DNA from: Crambe crambe
Taxonomy: Eukaryota; Porifera; Demospongiae; Poecilosclerida; Crambeidae
DNA: 64,000 nt
Assembly (NCBI GenBank): GCA_963924555.1
Contig: OZ004597.1
Location: forward strand, 1,568,404 to 1,632,403
Direction of reading: 5' to 3'
Part shown: positions 10,576 to 22,914 of the stretch, piece by piece
Layout: every line of letters begins with the position of its first letter
Position numbering within the stretch: position 1 is the first letter of the stretch
Notes under the pieces: generated by a model
The model's database searches: none
Told to the model about the DNA's origin: nothing
Seen by the model: the letters and a program-made list of their open reading frames with translations, nothing else
Program-made: the position numbers and the translations under genes

Positions 10576-10824
10576 AAAACCCAGTGATGTTCTGAGGAGT
10601 CCAGCTAGCTATAATGGATTTAACCATCTCTGTCGTGAAGTTGCAGAATCCTTGAAGGTATTTTATGTTCATCCAGGATTATCATCATAGAACCAAAAGA
10701 CATTTAGCTTGACAGACTATCCATTACATAATAGCTTGATTATTATTAATAGAAAAATGTCAAATAAGGTATTATTGTTTTTGTTGATTTGAGGTAAATA
10801 CCAAAGACGGCCGGCTGTATGAGG

Positions 10825-11769
10825 CTTGAAATTTGGGTGTTTGTATTCACTGGACCGGACTACTGGACAAGGATTTATGGATTTTTTCGACTTGTAACTG
10901 CTATTCTATTAATGTTGACATCCTTTCATTCTATTGTGGATTTTAAATGCTTGAAAGTGTGCAGTGCAGGTTGCATTGTGTTATTTTTATGTTGAATTTT
11001 GTGTTCCGATATGTGCAAAAAAAATTCAAAGGTCAGTCCAGTAGTCCAGTCCAGTAGTCCAGTGCTCTTTGAGTATTAATTTTTATCTTACAAATCTTCA
11101 ATCACAAGATCCCAAGGGGTTACGAAGCCAAATGCACAGTGATAGTAATGCTCTGGGGTGCCTCTGATCCATGGGGTGTGAACTATTTCCATTCTTGGTG
11201 CTTAATGCACAAGTCATTGGGAGGTGTTGGTGATTTAGAATATCTGTCATTGGATCCGATACAAACTCCTTAAATACATATGGATTAGTAGGACCTGGCG
11301 ATGAAAAAGTGCTTGGATACTGCATCTGGTAGCTTGGGTAAGCAGAATGTGGAGAAAAGTATCCAGAGGGTGACACTCTTCATTGGAAAAAAATCGATCA
11401 TGGGTGTGGTGGGCTCTGCACTACTGCCATATAGTATTGCTCTGATTTTCAACATTCATAGCTAGGCACTCGAGTCTGTGGAGCTTCTATTCATCTTCAC
11501 TCTCCAAGCTTGATTCTGATTCACAATCAATCACAATTGGATCATCACCACTTGATCCTGGCTAAATACTAAAGCATAGTGCATGAAGTTTGACTACCCC
11601 TTGGCATTCTAGCTATTAACTAAAATAAAATAGAGACACCATGTGCTCTTTGGATAAACTGAGCATGTGGAATAGGTCAGATCCAGTAGTAATTGAGCAT
11701 GTTCAAAGGTCAGTCCAGTAGTCCAGTCCAGTAGTCCAGTCCAGTGAATACAAACACCCTTGAAATTTG
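10825..11769. mobile_element. Non-autonomous DNA transposon with long TIRs and 11-bp target duplication
   Basis: The element spans 10836-11758. Its left end GGTGTTTGTATTCACTGGAC is matched exactly by the reverse complement of the right end. CTTGAAATTTG flanks it directly on both sides (10825-10835 and 11759-11769), a clean 11-base duplication. Subterminal tandem GTCCAGTA-type repeats occur near 11030-11062 and 11708-11745. A duplication of 9-11 bases suggests a Mutator-like element. The minus strand at 11098-11376 has a short reading frame rich in Ser, Pro and Tyr that resembles no transposase and may be captured or spurious. Confidence 0.75.
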
Positions 11770-11924
11770 GCTATCTATCTACCGTCAATGAGCACATGTA
11801 CAATGAGCAGCGGTTAGTAACACTCTGTAACTCACTCTGTAACTACAATAGCTAACTAGCTATTAAATTTTAATAACAGGACCATATGAAGACTGCTACC
11901 CTCGTTTTTGTTTGTATTTTTTAG

Positions 11925-13090
11925 AACTTGATCAGCAAACTAGATATGTCCTGGAGAAATTCAAAGTGGACTCCTCAAAGATATTGAGTAAGTAGCATCA
12001 TGGCTAGCTAAAGATTCAAGGTGTTTCAATTTATAGATATCAAACAGCTTGCTTATGTCAAGGCTGCCATGATACGTGTGATGGCAAGTTGGGAGGATAT
12101 TGGCATCTACTGGGGGATAGACATTAATGATCTGGATGTAATTAAGCGAACATATCGTGATATAGAGCGTCGGTTCACTGAAATGGTAGCCAAATGGCTT
12201 CAGAATGGGTGAGTGATGAATTTTGTGATTGTGGTGCACTTATAACTTATACCATGCATACACACTGCATCCACCAGAAACCAAACTCAGCCAACGTGGG
12301 AGAAGGTAGTTATTGCGATATCAGCAACTACTGCAGGTAGAAACCCAGCTGAAGCTCAGAAGTTGGCAAAGTCATGTCAAGAAGGTGAGTAATCTAGCTT
12401 GCTGATATTCAGGTATTGGCTAATATTATAGCTACACCCTATCCTGATACAGCTGGAGTGGAATCACTCTGCACTGTACCAGAAGCCGATGGAGTAGATG
12501 AATCAGAAATTGGTGTGTTAGGACTTTTTTGTCACATAATAGCTAGCTACATTTGTTTTGTTTTGTTTTTAAATCAGGAAAAGGAGCTATAAATGAAGTC
12601 ATGAAAGCCTTGGAGCCTGTTTCTGCTGAATGGTCCAACATTGGAGTCATGCTGGGTTTAAGTTACAATTTCATAAGATTGCTGGGAGAAGATGACGATA
12701 TAATGGACAGGATACGATCGTTGGCTGAAAGGTGGCTGAAGAAGAATTTTGATTTCAAAAACTTCGGAGTTCCCTCGTGGAAGAAGCTAGTCGAAGTGAT
12801 TGGAGCAAAAGCAGGAGGGGGTGATAGTGCGCATGCTCTTAAGATTGCCAAGGAGCATTATGTAGCAGTTACTGTCAAAAATAGCAGCAGAAAAAGAGCA
12901 CATTCTGGACCAGAAGATGCAACTGACTCAGGTGAACACACCAATGTTGCAGATATCAGAAAAATTCCTCGTCTAGAAGGTAAGTTGGTGGGTAGTTAAC
13001 TAATCAATCAAGAGATGCATTCAAGATTGAACATAATACACAGGTGATACCACCGATGGAGCAGTTAAGGACATTGGATTTCACTTGTGA
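11925..13090 (+). CDS. Protein with two Death-fold domains
   Basis: Exons with GT/AG borders lie at about 11925-11988, 12037-12209, 12279-12384, 12432-12511, 12578-12978 and 13044-13090. The first domain combines SWEDIGIYWGIDINDLDVIK with PTWEKVVIAIS; the second combines EWSNIGVMLGL, a LAERWLKK helix and PSWKKLVEVIG. Both have the layout of Death domains: helices with W..IG..LG, then W, then P.W..L. A Ser/Glu-rich linker separates them and the tail carries a basic SSRKRAH patch. The stop TGA is at 13088-13090. The first exon is not certain. Death domains act as adaptors in apoptosis and NF-kB signalling, which suits a locus next to caspases, but the partner is unknown. Confidence 0.65.
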
Positions 13091-13202
13091 TATTTTTATA
13101 TACATGTTATTAGCATACTACAAGTTTACCACAAAAATTTAAATTATAAGTTACAACCTCAACCAGCATGCTATTATAAAGTTGGCCTAAGCAACCAGGA
13201 GA

Positions 13203-16200
13203 ATGGATCTAGCTGGACTACAACTCAGACATCTACCAGCTACAACCCAAGAGAAGATTAGAGTGTATAAACAGCTGCTGAAGCAGGATGAGGCCACTGA
13301 CATGTAAGGCTAATAACTCTAGCTGTATCCCAGCTTAGCTATGGGATATGTCTACGCTTCAGCCCTTTCTGGGACCTCATAGTACTGAGTGGTGGCGATG
13401 AGGAGCAGAAGAAGAGCTATCAACAGCAGATAGACATCAAAAAGAGCAGAAATGAAATTCCTAGCTTTGTCAAGTGAGGAGACTAGTTAGTGGGTAAAGG
13501 GTCGCTGTGTTGTGGGAGGACAAGTACAGAAATGTGTCAGAGTTGGTAAAATTCAGGTACATTGTGACATGTGACCCTGTGGGGGCCAAAATTGGCAATG
13601 GAGGGGCCACTATGCACGTTCTGGAACAACTCCATGACGAAGTGGACTCAGAGGAACTATTGAAAGGTGAGTCTGTGCATCTTTGGGTTTGAAGATATCC
13701 TCAATGGTCTCTTATTCCGTCTATTCTATAGCTAAAGTGCTATTGTTACATGCTGGTGGATATAGTCAGCGTCTTCCCATAGTCAGTGTGATAGGGAAAG
13801 CATTCATGGCTCTACCTTGTGGTTAGTTAATTCTTAATAACCATACCACCTACCATAGCTACTATGGTAACGTAACAGGTGACCCGATGTTTCACATGCT
13901 CGAAGCACTCCTGGTGATGTACATAGACCTACCTGCGAAGATGAACCCTGGGGTAAGAGGGAAACTGAATACCCTTCATATCAAGCATGTAGCAGCTGCT
14001 ATTTCTGCTCTAATTATAGGTTTTTCTGACTTCATCAGACATCATATTCTTGTATAATGGAAAGGGTAAGTCCCTAAGCAATCCTAGACGGATTGGATTC
14101 CCTTCTGTCTTTTTTTTTTCTAGGTGAGTGGGATATGAAACGTCCAGGAATCACTGCCATAGCCCACCCAGCCAGTTTCGAAGTTGCCAACACACATGGT
14201 GTCTTTATCGTGGACCAAGTTCAACAACTTATCGAGAAGTACAAACAAGGTATGTACTCAGGGCTCCAAGGGGGAGAGGGAGGAGGAGGGGGGTAGCCCC
14301 TGGTAATAATTGAGAAATAGTTATTTTTAATAGACATAGATAAACCAACCATGATGGGGCAGGCAAAGTGTTTCTTACACAAGGCACCAACTGAAAGACT
14401 GAATAAAGCTGGAGCCAAGATCCCAGGCACCAATCAGGTTTGTCTGTGGTGATCATGTGAGAGATATACATTTATCATGATGTGTTCTATAGGTGTATGT
14501 TGATATAGGGTATTACTTTGATTGGCCCACTGCTGATACCTTCATCAAAGTAAGCATTGCTACTAATGTTTGTTTGTTTCTTTGTTGTTGTTATTGTTGT
14601 TGTTTTTGTTGTGATGATGTCTCTTTTCTTCTTCTTATAGTTTTATTCCAAGCATAAGCCCCTGAAGTGCGAGATAGATGCGTATGGAGATTTCCTCCAG
14701 GCATTGGGTCCAGATGCCACTGCTGACTACTGTAGCAACACTGTTAATGTTACCTTTGTTACTGAGGACTTGATCGAAATGAGGAAGAAAGTGTTTGAAG
14801 CACTCCGAGGAACCGACTTTAATGTGGTCATCTATAACCAAGTGAGTACCAAGTCACATGATCAGATACCTGATTGGTTAGCACCCTCGTAATGGGAACA
14901 CTTTCTGAAATTAGAAGTATATGAATTAATTATCCTTCGTTGATTGCAGGCTCAATTCAATCATGTGGGAACGATACCCGAATATTTAGAGCACATGTTT
15001 TCAAATAAAACTCTCTCCCAGTCCTTCATGTTCCAGAACGAGACCATGGTTTCAGCCGGGAGGGAAAAATCAGAGGACACTTCCACTTCCAAAGAAAAGA
15101 AAATGAAGATATCGTTTGAAGACTGTCTTCTCATGCACACAGCTTTAAAAGAGAGAGGAAGGTGAGTAGCAGTCAACATTAAGACAAACAGGTAGTTGCT
15201 GACCTATGAATAGTATGACAATTGGAAAAGAGAGTGTGATCGAGTACTGTGTCCTTGAACCGCAAGTCACTATCGGAAACAAGTGCATAGTCAGCAATCT
15301 CCATCTCCCAAAGGGATCCTCCATACCAGATGCCTCTTTTCTCCACACTGTTCCTGTTTCCATTGATGGAAAGACACTGTACACCACATTTGCCTTTGGT
15401 GAGTGGACATGTTCCTATCAAGGTTGTTGGAGGAGGATACTGTGGCTTTGTCGAAATTGACGAGTAATTTTTTCCCCACGAAAATCATGGAATTTTCACC
15501 CACTGAAAAAAAACCTATTATTCACACATTGCAGATATAAATGATAGCATGAAAGCATCAGTCTCTCAAGATAATGCCAAGAAATTGAAGTACTGCAAGA
15601 GAGATATGGTACCACCCATGTCATGTGATTGTCATGTGCTAATCATGTGATGATAAATATTGTAGGTTGAGGCTCTGGAGTGTCTCTTTGATGATGGGGT
15701 GACTGTTGAGCGAGTTTTGCCTGTAAGCAGCTGGAAAACCTTTCCCAACCCTAGCATTTGGAATGAGGGTGGCCTCTTAGCAATCATCACTAATTGAGAG
15801 CAATAGAATCCCAAAACTAAAGCAACCCTTCACTTACTTCAAAGACTCTGGGCAATACTCTTTATTTTTATAGGCTACATTGTTAAAATGCTCGCTTTGG
15901 AACAGCCGGCTTTTCCCCGTATTCTCTACCAGGCAAGAGTCTGCTGGATATGCTATTGCTATGGTGCAGCGACTGAAGGGGGTGGAGTCTTCTGAACCAG
16001 GTAAACTTGGTATGGGGAGGAGGGAAGAGGAACTAATAGACCCTCTAAGAATAATGGCAGTGTGACCCTTGAGCATTTTCCCCAGTCAGTCTCACAAATC
16101 AGAACTATGCATTAACCTCATCAATTTTATCATATTCCATGAAAACCCCCTGCAAATCAGCTGGGCAGACATAGTTCCAATTAGCTTAAGTCCAGCATAT

Positions 16201-16391
16201 GGACCTGAGGCACTTTTATATTATTTAGAAGAAAGGAAAATATGCCTGTACCTACAACATTCAAGCATCTTTATTCCACAGTTGTTTTGCCAGAGGGTCA
16301 GTTGATGAGTGTTGCAGACATGCTCAAGTTGAAGTCCATTCCCTCTGTGTTAGACTACCACCAAATGCTCAGGGAACTAATCACTAGCTAG
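13203..16391 (+). CDS. FPGT: Fucose-1-phosphate guanylyltransferase
   Basis: The enzyme makes GDP-L-fucose from GTP and fucose-1-phosphate in the cytosolic fucose salvage pathway, feeding Golgi fucosyltransferases. About sixteen short exons start at MDLAGLQLRHLPATT (13203) and end at TAG 16389-16391, giving roughly 600 residues, the usual family size. Diagnostic stretches in order are FWDLIVLSGGDE, GAKIGNGGATMHVLE (nucleotide-binding loop), LLHAGGYSQRLP, LLVMYIDLPAKMNPG, FLTSSDIIFLYNG, GVFIVDQV, DIGYYFDWP and the beta-helix-like C-terminal half with NHVGTIPEYLEHMF and IEYCVLEPQVTIG. The gene looks intact. It is 112 bases downstream of the Death-domain gene and converges on the first caspase gene. 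It has no evident link to the flanking immune genes. Confidence 0.9.
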
Positions 16392-16412
16392 CAAGACTTT
16401 AAAAGTCACACA

Positions 16413-16432
16413 CTTTTATTAGAGGAAAATAA
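16413..16432. terminator. Overlapping poly(A) signals of two convergent genes
   Basis: An AATAAA on the plus strand (16427-16432, for FPGT) and one on the minus strand (TTTATT at about 16413-16418, for the caspase gene) lie within 20 bases. The 3' ends of the two transcripts are therefore expected to overlap. Confidence 0.6.
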
Positions 16433-16552
16433 ATTATTAATTGCACCAAATTATTTATAATCATGTAATAGGTACAATAGTAGTAATGATTCTTGTGTAT
16501 GTGGGTGTGTCTCTCTATCTGCATCTGTGTGTATTTGTGTGCGTCTGTGTGT

Positions 16553-17777
16553 TTAAATGCGTGACAGACACATCTTTGCAGCGTCCTCTTCTGCCTCTGG
16601 TTTGGTTCTCTTGGGAGTTCCCGCAATTCTCCCAAAGGGAGCCGCGTAGACAGTTGCTCTATAGCTCCCCCTCTTGATCTTTTCACAATCATAAAAAGGT
16701 GCTGGCTTCTTCAAGATGATTTTGACATAGTACTCCAGCTTGTCTTTTGCAGTGTGGCCCAGAAGAGTAGACACTTTGCTTTGAGTTTCCTTTGTGGTGG
16801 TTGCTTCAGCTGCTTCTCTTCTGGTTGATGACTTGTTCCGTGGCTTTGCTGCAGTGGTATCTCTAGCTTGAGAAGATTTCAGCAACAGTAGATCACCAGC
16901 CTTTTCGTTGCCTGGTATTTTAAGTGCTGGGTAGGCTGTAGGAGGTGAAGGACCTAGAGGAATAGAGGAATACACAGAATTGATAGATTGGTTGTAATAC
17001 TTTAGCAGTACCATTGGAGTCGACTTCTAAGCTGACAATCTCATTGAGTCTCGACAGCTTCTCGGGTTGCTGGAATTTCCTTGAATCTTGGCTCCCTTCT
17101 TTCATGATCCTGTTGACTTCCGTGAGGAGATCGTCAAAGGAGTACAAGTATTCACCTCTTCTCAGCTGCTCAGCCAATGTTGAGAACCACACCCCTCCTT
17201 CACGTCCATTTTCATATGCTTTATAGTTGGGCATCGTCGAATAGGCCACCAGGAAGTTTCCTTCTTCTGGTATTTCCAAAGTGCTGATAAGAGATCCTCC
17301 TCTTGATGGCAATCTTTTGGGAACAGGACTACTTCTTGGTACCGACAAGGTCGGTGTCTCTTTCTCTCCACGACAAGCATCAAATAAGAACACTTTTGGA
17401 ATGTTTCCGATATCTTTAGCATTCTTTGGCAGTAGAGGTTCGATGATGCTCTTACTGATGGAGACTACAGAACCATCTTGCATGTACAACTGACCACCCT
17501 CACGACCATGACCAGCAAATATGAAGATGATACAACGATAGTTCTGCACCAGGTGGTATTTAAGGTGATTTATCTCACTTATGACCTGATTCAGCATGGC
17601 ACTGTCCACATTCTTCTTCCAGTAGACATCGAAGTTGAGTCCCTTGAGTGCATCAGAGAGGTTGTGCCCATCTTGAGTGGTGCCAGGAAGATTGGGGAGT
17701 TTGGGGCAGGTGCTATAGTCATTGGTCAAGATGATAGCAACACCATGACTTTGGGGCTTCACTCTCAACAGAGCCAT
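16553..17777 (-). CDS. Caspase-like protease with one C-terminal dsRNA-binding domain
   Basis: Exon 1 (17777-17012) holds a complete caspase domain starting at residue 1. It has NDYS near the start, a GHNLSDALKGLNF segment, the catalytic histidine in FAGHGREGG, the catalytic cysteine in DACRGEKE, the pocket motif AYSTMPNYKAYE and the p10 strand GGVWFSTL. Exon 2 (16953-16553) joins in frame as DSNGPSPPTAYP, adds a basic low-complexity linker (KPRNKSSTRREAAEA) and ends in a dsRBD-like domain (TAKDKLEYYVKI, then EAEEDAAKMCLSRI). There is no CARD or DED. Aspartates available for self-cleavage are few between the two subunits. It is the most diverged and shortest of the cluster. Protease activity and RNA binding are inferred from motifs. 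Confidence 0.75.
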
Positions 17778-18150
17778 AGCTAACTAGCTTAATACTATTA
17801 AAGATCCCCACTGGTATCCTAAGAGTAATCCAGAGAATTTATATAATTCACGGCTAGGTAATGTTATTCATGATTCCAACCAACCACCTTTTCTAGGGTA
17901 TAGCTTTGATCAATTCTAGGGAAATAGTATTCACCAATCACCACACCTCATAGCTAAGGGGAACATCACCTTAGCCACAATCATTTCTCTGGTCATTTTG
18001 TTGTTCTTTGTTCAAGTTATAATGATAATAATACTCTAATTAAACAACATCATTATAATAAAATTATAGATTGAGCATTTTCACAAAATTTTTATAATAT
18101 GGCTATCTTTTAGTTAGCTGTTAATGTAGTTCCATATTAGCCTGTGCTAG
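17778..18150. other. Intergenic spacer between two caspase-dsRBD genes
   Basis: AT-rich, without exons. It holds the 3' UTR of the gene ending at 18151 and the promoter of the gene starting at 17777. An inverted relative of this spacer follows the broken copy at 9017-9199, which shows that both loci come from one duplicated block. I see no kB-type site here, unlike upstream of the next two genes. Confidence 0.6.
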
Positions 18151-20030
18151 CTATATAGCCTTGAGAAGCTGCAAAGCTTTTTTTGCTGCACTCTGTTCAG
18201 CTTCTTTCTTGCTTCTGCCAATTTCACCTTTCACCTTACGTCTCAGTTCTGGCACAAAGACTTCGGAGAGGAAGCCACTCCCACTCGGCATTGTGTCGTA
18301 GTTCAACACCATATTTGGATGTCCACGTTTGTCATAGTGCTCTTTGAGAAGTGACTTCCAACTCACACCGACCGTAGCTCCAGCTCCTCCACTTCCACCA
18401 CGTGGTTGAGTGTCAGCTTCCATATTTTGGAGGACATTACGTGCTGCGTTTTCTTTGGCATCATCTTTCCGGGGGAAGAATCTCCCACTGTCTCTTCTGA
18501 TGATTTTCCCATTAACTGAGTACTGAATGGTACATTTGAATATTGGCTGTCCTGAGCTGTAGTCCTCAACGTAGTCATACCGCGGATTCAAACCGTTCTT
18601 CTGGAAATAGTGGTTTAGACGATCCCGAGAATTTTTAAAAGGCTCAGGTGCAAGACCTTTAGAGTTTAACATTATGTTACAATGTGTGAACACCACTGAA
18701 TTTCAAACAACTTACTTTTTGACATGTCCAGCTGTCTGACACTTTGACCATCTGTTCTAGCTTCTGCTCTTACATTGCTACTACTAGGCAGTACATTCTG
18801 TCCTGTCGGTGGCTGTTTGAGGAGACTCTGGTAGGCAATTTTAGCTGCTTCTTCTCTCGCCTCATCCAGTGAAACATACATGTTGGTGCTATGACACTCC
18901 AATAAAAAACCACAATGAGCCCCCACTACTTTGACTGCACTCGAGTAATATTTCCGTTGATATTCTTCACTGTAGATTTCTTTGTCAATGTATTCCACAC
19001 GCAAGCCATATTGTTTAGTGTATCTTGCAAGCACATGAACAGACAGTGTGCCTACAGCATGGAAAGAGTGCTTTCATGACGATAGCCAGGTACTATAATG
19101 AAGCTAGTACCTGGTTGTTGTTGGGGTGTTATTGTATTATTGGCTGAAGGAAAAACAGCAGCTATCTTTCTTGAGCAGCCAGTGGAAACAGAAGCTGTGA
19201 ATATAAATTAATAGGTACATAATTAGAAAAACTGAAGAGAGTGTGGTAGCTCTCTCTATGTAGGGATTATGTATACCTTGTGGATCTTGTGGAGCTAAGC
19301 ATATAACGTCATTTAGTCTGGACAATTTCTCTGGTTGCTGAACATCTGGGCCCAATAGATCTTCAGTCATAGATTTATTGACCTTTGTTAGAAGGTCCTC
19401 AAGGGAGTGCAAACACTCTCGTCTTTGGATTAGTTTAACCAAGGTTGAGAACCATATCCCTCCCTGACCTCTTTTTTCATAGGCTTTGTGGTTAGGCATC
19501 GTTGAATAAGCTAGCAGGAAATTTCCAGCAGCTGGAACTTGTTTCATATCGATCAGCTCTCCCCCTCTTGGTGATGTTTTCTCAACCACTGGGCTTCTTG
19601 GCACAAGTACTGTTTCTGTTCTTTCCTTTCCACGGCAAGCATCAATTAAAAAGGCCTTTGGAACATTTCCAAGATGTTGTGACCTCTTTGGAAGTAAAGG
19701 CTCCAATATGTCCTTACAGATGGACACTTCTGCACCATCTTCCATGTATAGCTTGTCACCCTCACAACCATGACCAGCAAATATGAAAATGATACAGGGA
19801 TACGTTTGGTAGTTTATCTGGGTTATATCATACACTGTCTGATGCAATTCAACTCTGCTGATATTCTGTTTCCAAATGACATGAAAGTTCAATGCATTGA
19901 ACGCACAGGAGAGATTATCACCGTCTACACCGGTTCCAGCAAGAGTCTCAAGTTGACGGACGGTTTCATAATTATTGGTTATGATCACAACTATGCCGTT
20001 TGTTCCCCGACGCTCTGATATTCCACTCAT
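18151..20030 (-). CDS. Caspase-like protease with three dsRNA-binding domains
   Basis: Four exons: 20030-19277, 19194-19111, 19051-18716 and 18656-18151. I start at the ATG 20030 (MSGISERRGTNG), since the open frame further upstream has no ATG. The caspase domain has VIITNNYE, FAGHGCEGD (His), LIDACRGKERTE (Cys), AYSTMPNHKAYEK and GGIWFSTLVKLI. A Gln-ending linker exon follows. dsRBD1 runs from LARYTKQYGL to EEAAKIAYQSLL, dsRBD2 from RLNHYFQKNGL to DAKENAARNVLQ, and dsRBD3 from WKSLLKEHYD to EAEQSAAKKALQLL, each with the K/A-rich final helix of the family. The frame is intact to TAG 18151-18153. This is the cleanest member of the cluster and the best one for judging the architecture. Confidence 0.82.
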
Positions 20031-20087
20031 TCTGATTAACCATACTATAATCTCTTCTCTATCACTTAACAATGCTGCCACTGAAAC

Positions 20088-20129
20088 GCTGATTCAGCAA
20101 TTCCTTAATTAGCATTCCTGGAAATTCCC
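20088..20129 (-). promoter_or_regulatory. kB site and MARE/AP-1-like palindrome upstream of the gene at 20030
   Basis: Read on the minus strand, GGGAATTTCC (20129-20120) matches the NF-kB consensus GGGRNWYYCC. GCTGAATCAGC (20098-20088) is a near-perfect palindrome close to the MARE consensus TGCTGACTCAGCA. They lie 90 and 58 bases upstream of the ATG. The same pair occurs upstream of the next gene with a different spacer. Confidence 0.5.
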
Positions 20130-20174
20130 GGGGACTATTATTTTTGTAAAATTAATTTTAATCAAAAGTCATAA

Positions 20175-22827
20175 TTATGATTGGAGTAGTTGGAGTGCTT
20201 TCTGGGCAGCACTGTGTTCAGCATCTTGTTTACTTGAACGTTTCTCCCCAGTAACACTACCCACTTTTGGACAGAAGACTGTCGACCTAAAGCCTGATGA
20301 GCCATCCATTTTGGTGTCATATTTAATCTCTACCACCTTTCCTCTCATTTCAGCATCAAAATGCTCTTTGAGTTTTGATTTCCATGTCTTTTTTTGTGAA
20401 GTTTTCTTCTTTGAGGTGGAGACTGAGTTGGATGTTCCTAATCATAAGGCATGTGATAAAGTTAACTTAATAATCTACTGATACACTACAAACCTCTTCC
20501 CTGATGTGAATTCCACATCTCAATTTGTCCACAAGCTTTTTCTGCAGCACTTTCTTTTGCTGCTGCCTTGGTAGGCTCCAGTGAACTGTGCACGGTAAAT
20601 GGTGGTGAATTTACCATATGAACTTCGACACAAAATAAAAACTGGTTTGTTGGAGGACTAGAATATTCTTTAAACTCATATCTTGTAATAATTTCCTTCT
20701 GTTGATATGTGTTCAATTGATTACGGAAAAATCCTTGTTGGTTTTGCTGTGCTATGACTGCAGCTGTACAGCCTGTATAATTGGCATGATATTTAAAAGT
20801 GCCTCAATATTCACTACATGCAGTATCACCTTGTTGAATGCGCACCCATTCAGCTCCACTTGCTTGAGATTGACAGCTGCTCTCATTCTGAATGGCTATA
20901 GCTACAGATCTCATGAACAACCATGATTATTATTAATAGCTAAATGTAGTTATCACCTTGTAGCCCACCATATTTGGCAGCTTTTTTTGCTGCACTCTGT
21001 TCAGCTTCTTTCTTGCTTCTGCTTTCACCTTGCCTCTCAGTTCTGGCACAAAGACTTTGGAGAGGAAACCACTCCCATTCTGCATTGTGTCGTAGTTCAA
21101 CACCATATTTGGATGTCCACGTTTGTCATAGTGCTCTTTGAGAAGTGACTTCCAACTCACACCGACCGTAGCTCCAGCTCCTCCACTTCCACCACATGGT
21201 TGAGTGTCAGCTTCCATATTTTGGAGGACATTACGTGCTGCATTTTCTTTGGCATCAGCTTTCCGGGGGAAGAATCTCCCACTGTCTCTTCTGATGATTT
21301 TCCCATTAACTGAGTACTGAATAGTACATTTGAAGATTGGCTGTTGTCCTGAGCTGTAGTCTTCAACGTAGTCATACCGCGGATTCAAACCGTTCTTCTG
21401 GAAATAGTGGTTTAGACGATCCCGAGAATTTTTAAAAGGCTCAGGTGCAAGACCTTTAGAGTTTAACATGTTACGATGTGTGAACACTAATGAATTTCAA
21501 ACAACTTACTTTTTGACGTGTCCAGCTGTCTAACACTTTGACCATCTGTTCTAGCTTCTGATCTTTCATTGCTACTACTAGGCAGTACATTCTGTCCTGT
21601 CGGTGGCTGTTCGAGGAGACTCTGGTAGGCAATTTTAGCTGCTTCTTCTCTCGCACTATCCAGTGAAACATACATGTTGGTGCCATGATTCTCCAATAAA
21701 ATCTCACCATGACCCCCCACAATTCTGACTCCACTTGAGTAGTATACATGCTGATATTCTTCATTGTAAATTTCTTTGTCAATGTACTCCTCATGCAAAC
21801 CATACTGTTTAGTGTATCTTGCAAGCAGCTGAACAAATGGTATGGTGGTACTGCCTAAATAGTGAAGAAATGGTATTGTAGGAAATTAATGTGTGATTGT
21901 ATATCATTATGATTTTTATACCTACCTGGTTGTTGAGCTGTATTGTGAATACCAGAAGGAAAAACAGCTGCTATTCTTCTTGGTGGGTTAACACTTGATG
22001 GGTTACCAGGAACAGAGGCTATGAGCGTATAGAAACAAGCTTTCACCAATTATTGGGTGCATTAACTCAGAAGACAAACCTCGTGGATCCAAGCACAGTA
22101 CTTCATGGAGTCTGGAGAATTTCTCTGGCTGCTGGAAATCTAGGCCTTTCATATTTGCAGCCATAGATTTATTGACTTCAGTTAGAAGGTCATCAAGAGA
22201 GTAGAGACGAACTTGTTTTTGGATTAAGTCCACCAAGGTCGAGAACCATATCCCTCCTTTATCTTTTCTTTCATAGGCTTTGTGGTTCGGCATTGTTGAA
22301 TAAGCTAGCAGAAAATTTGCATCTTCTGGAACTTTCGTCATGTCAATCACATCTCCCCCTCTCGGCAATGTTTTCTTGACCTCAGAGCTTCTTGGTACAA
22401 GCACTGTCTTGGTTGTCTCCAGTCCACGACAGGCATCAAATAGAAAGGCCTTTGGAATTGTTGCAATATTTTTGGCATTCTTTGGTAAAAGAGGCTCGAC
22501 TATAGTCTCCCAGAGCATAACTTTTGTACCATCTTGCATGTACAGCATGCCACCCTCACAGCCATGACCAGCAAATATGAAGATAATACGGGGGTAAGAT
22601 TGGTAATCTAACGTGCTTATTTCATGCACGATATGATACAGTCTAGCTTTATCAATATTCTGACTCGAGCGAACGTCAAACTTCAATGTTTTGAATGCAG
22701 CCGTGAGATTCTGCCCATCAATGTTAGCTCCAGGAAGATTATCAAGTCCAGGGCACGTAGTATAATCATTTGTTACGATAACAGCAATGCCGTTGGCTTC
22801 CCGATGCTCTCTTATTCGATCCTCCAT
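20175..22827 (-). CDS. Caspase-like protease fused to three to five dsRNA-binding domains (chimeric)
   Basis: The start MEDRIREHREANG (22827) leads into a caspase domain with FAGHGCEGG, DACRGLETT and AYSTMPNHKAYER. A linker exon, dsRBD1 (21855-21511) and dsRBD2-3 follow, all close to the 20030 gene. Near 21023 a 10-base deletion relative to its paralogues shifts the frame at the end of dsRBD3, replacing the final helix, with a stop near 20933. Downstream exons still encode dsRBD4 (20760-20497, LNTYQQKEIITRYEF and ESAAEKACGQI) and dsRBD5 (20438-20175, WKSKLKEHFD and AEHSAAQKALQLL). These match the tail of the 25284 gene, so the gene looks like a fusion of two types. It either ends early or depends on alternative splicing to reach the last two domains. 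Confidence 0.7.
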
Positions 22828-22914
22828 GATTATTAACAGAACTAGCTAGTCTTAGCTAGTGTACTAGCTGTGGATCTCCAATCAGTACACACCATAACTT
22901 CATTACACTAAAAA

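Noticed and set aside
12021-12239. Minus-strand frame over the Death-domain exon
   Set aside because: It is antisense to exons with correct splice sites and resembles no protein.
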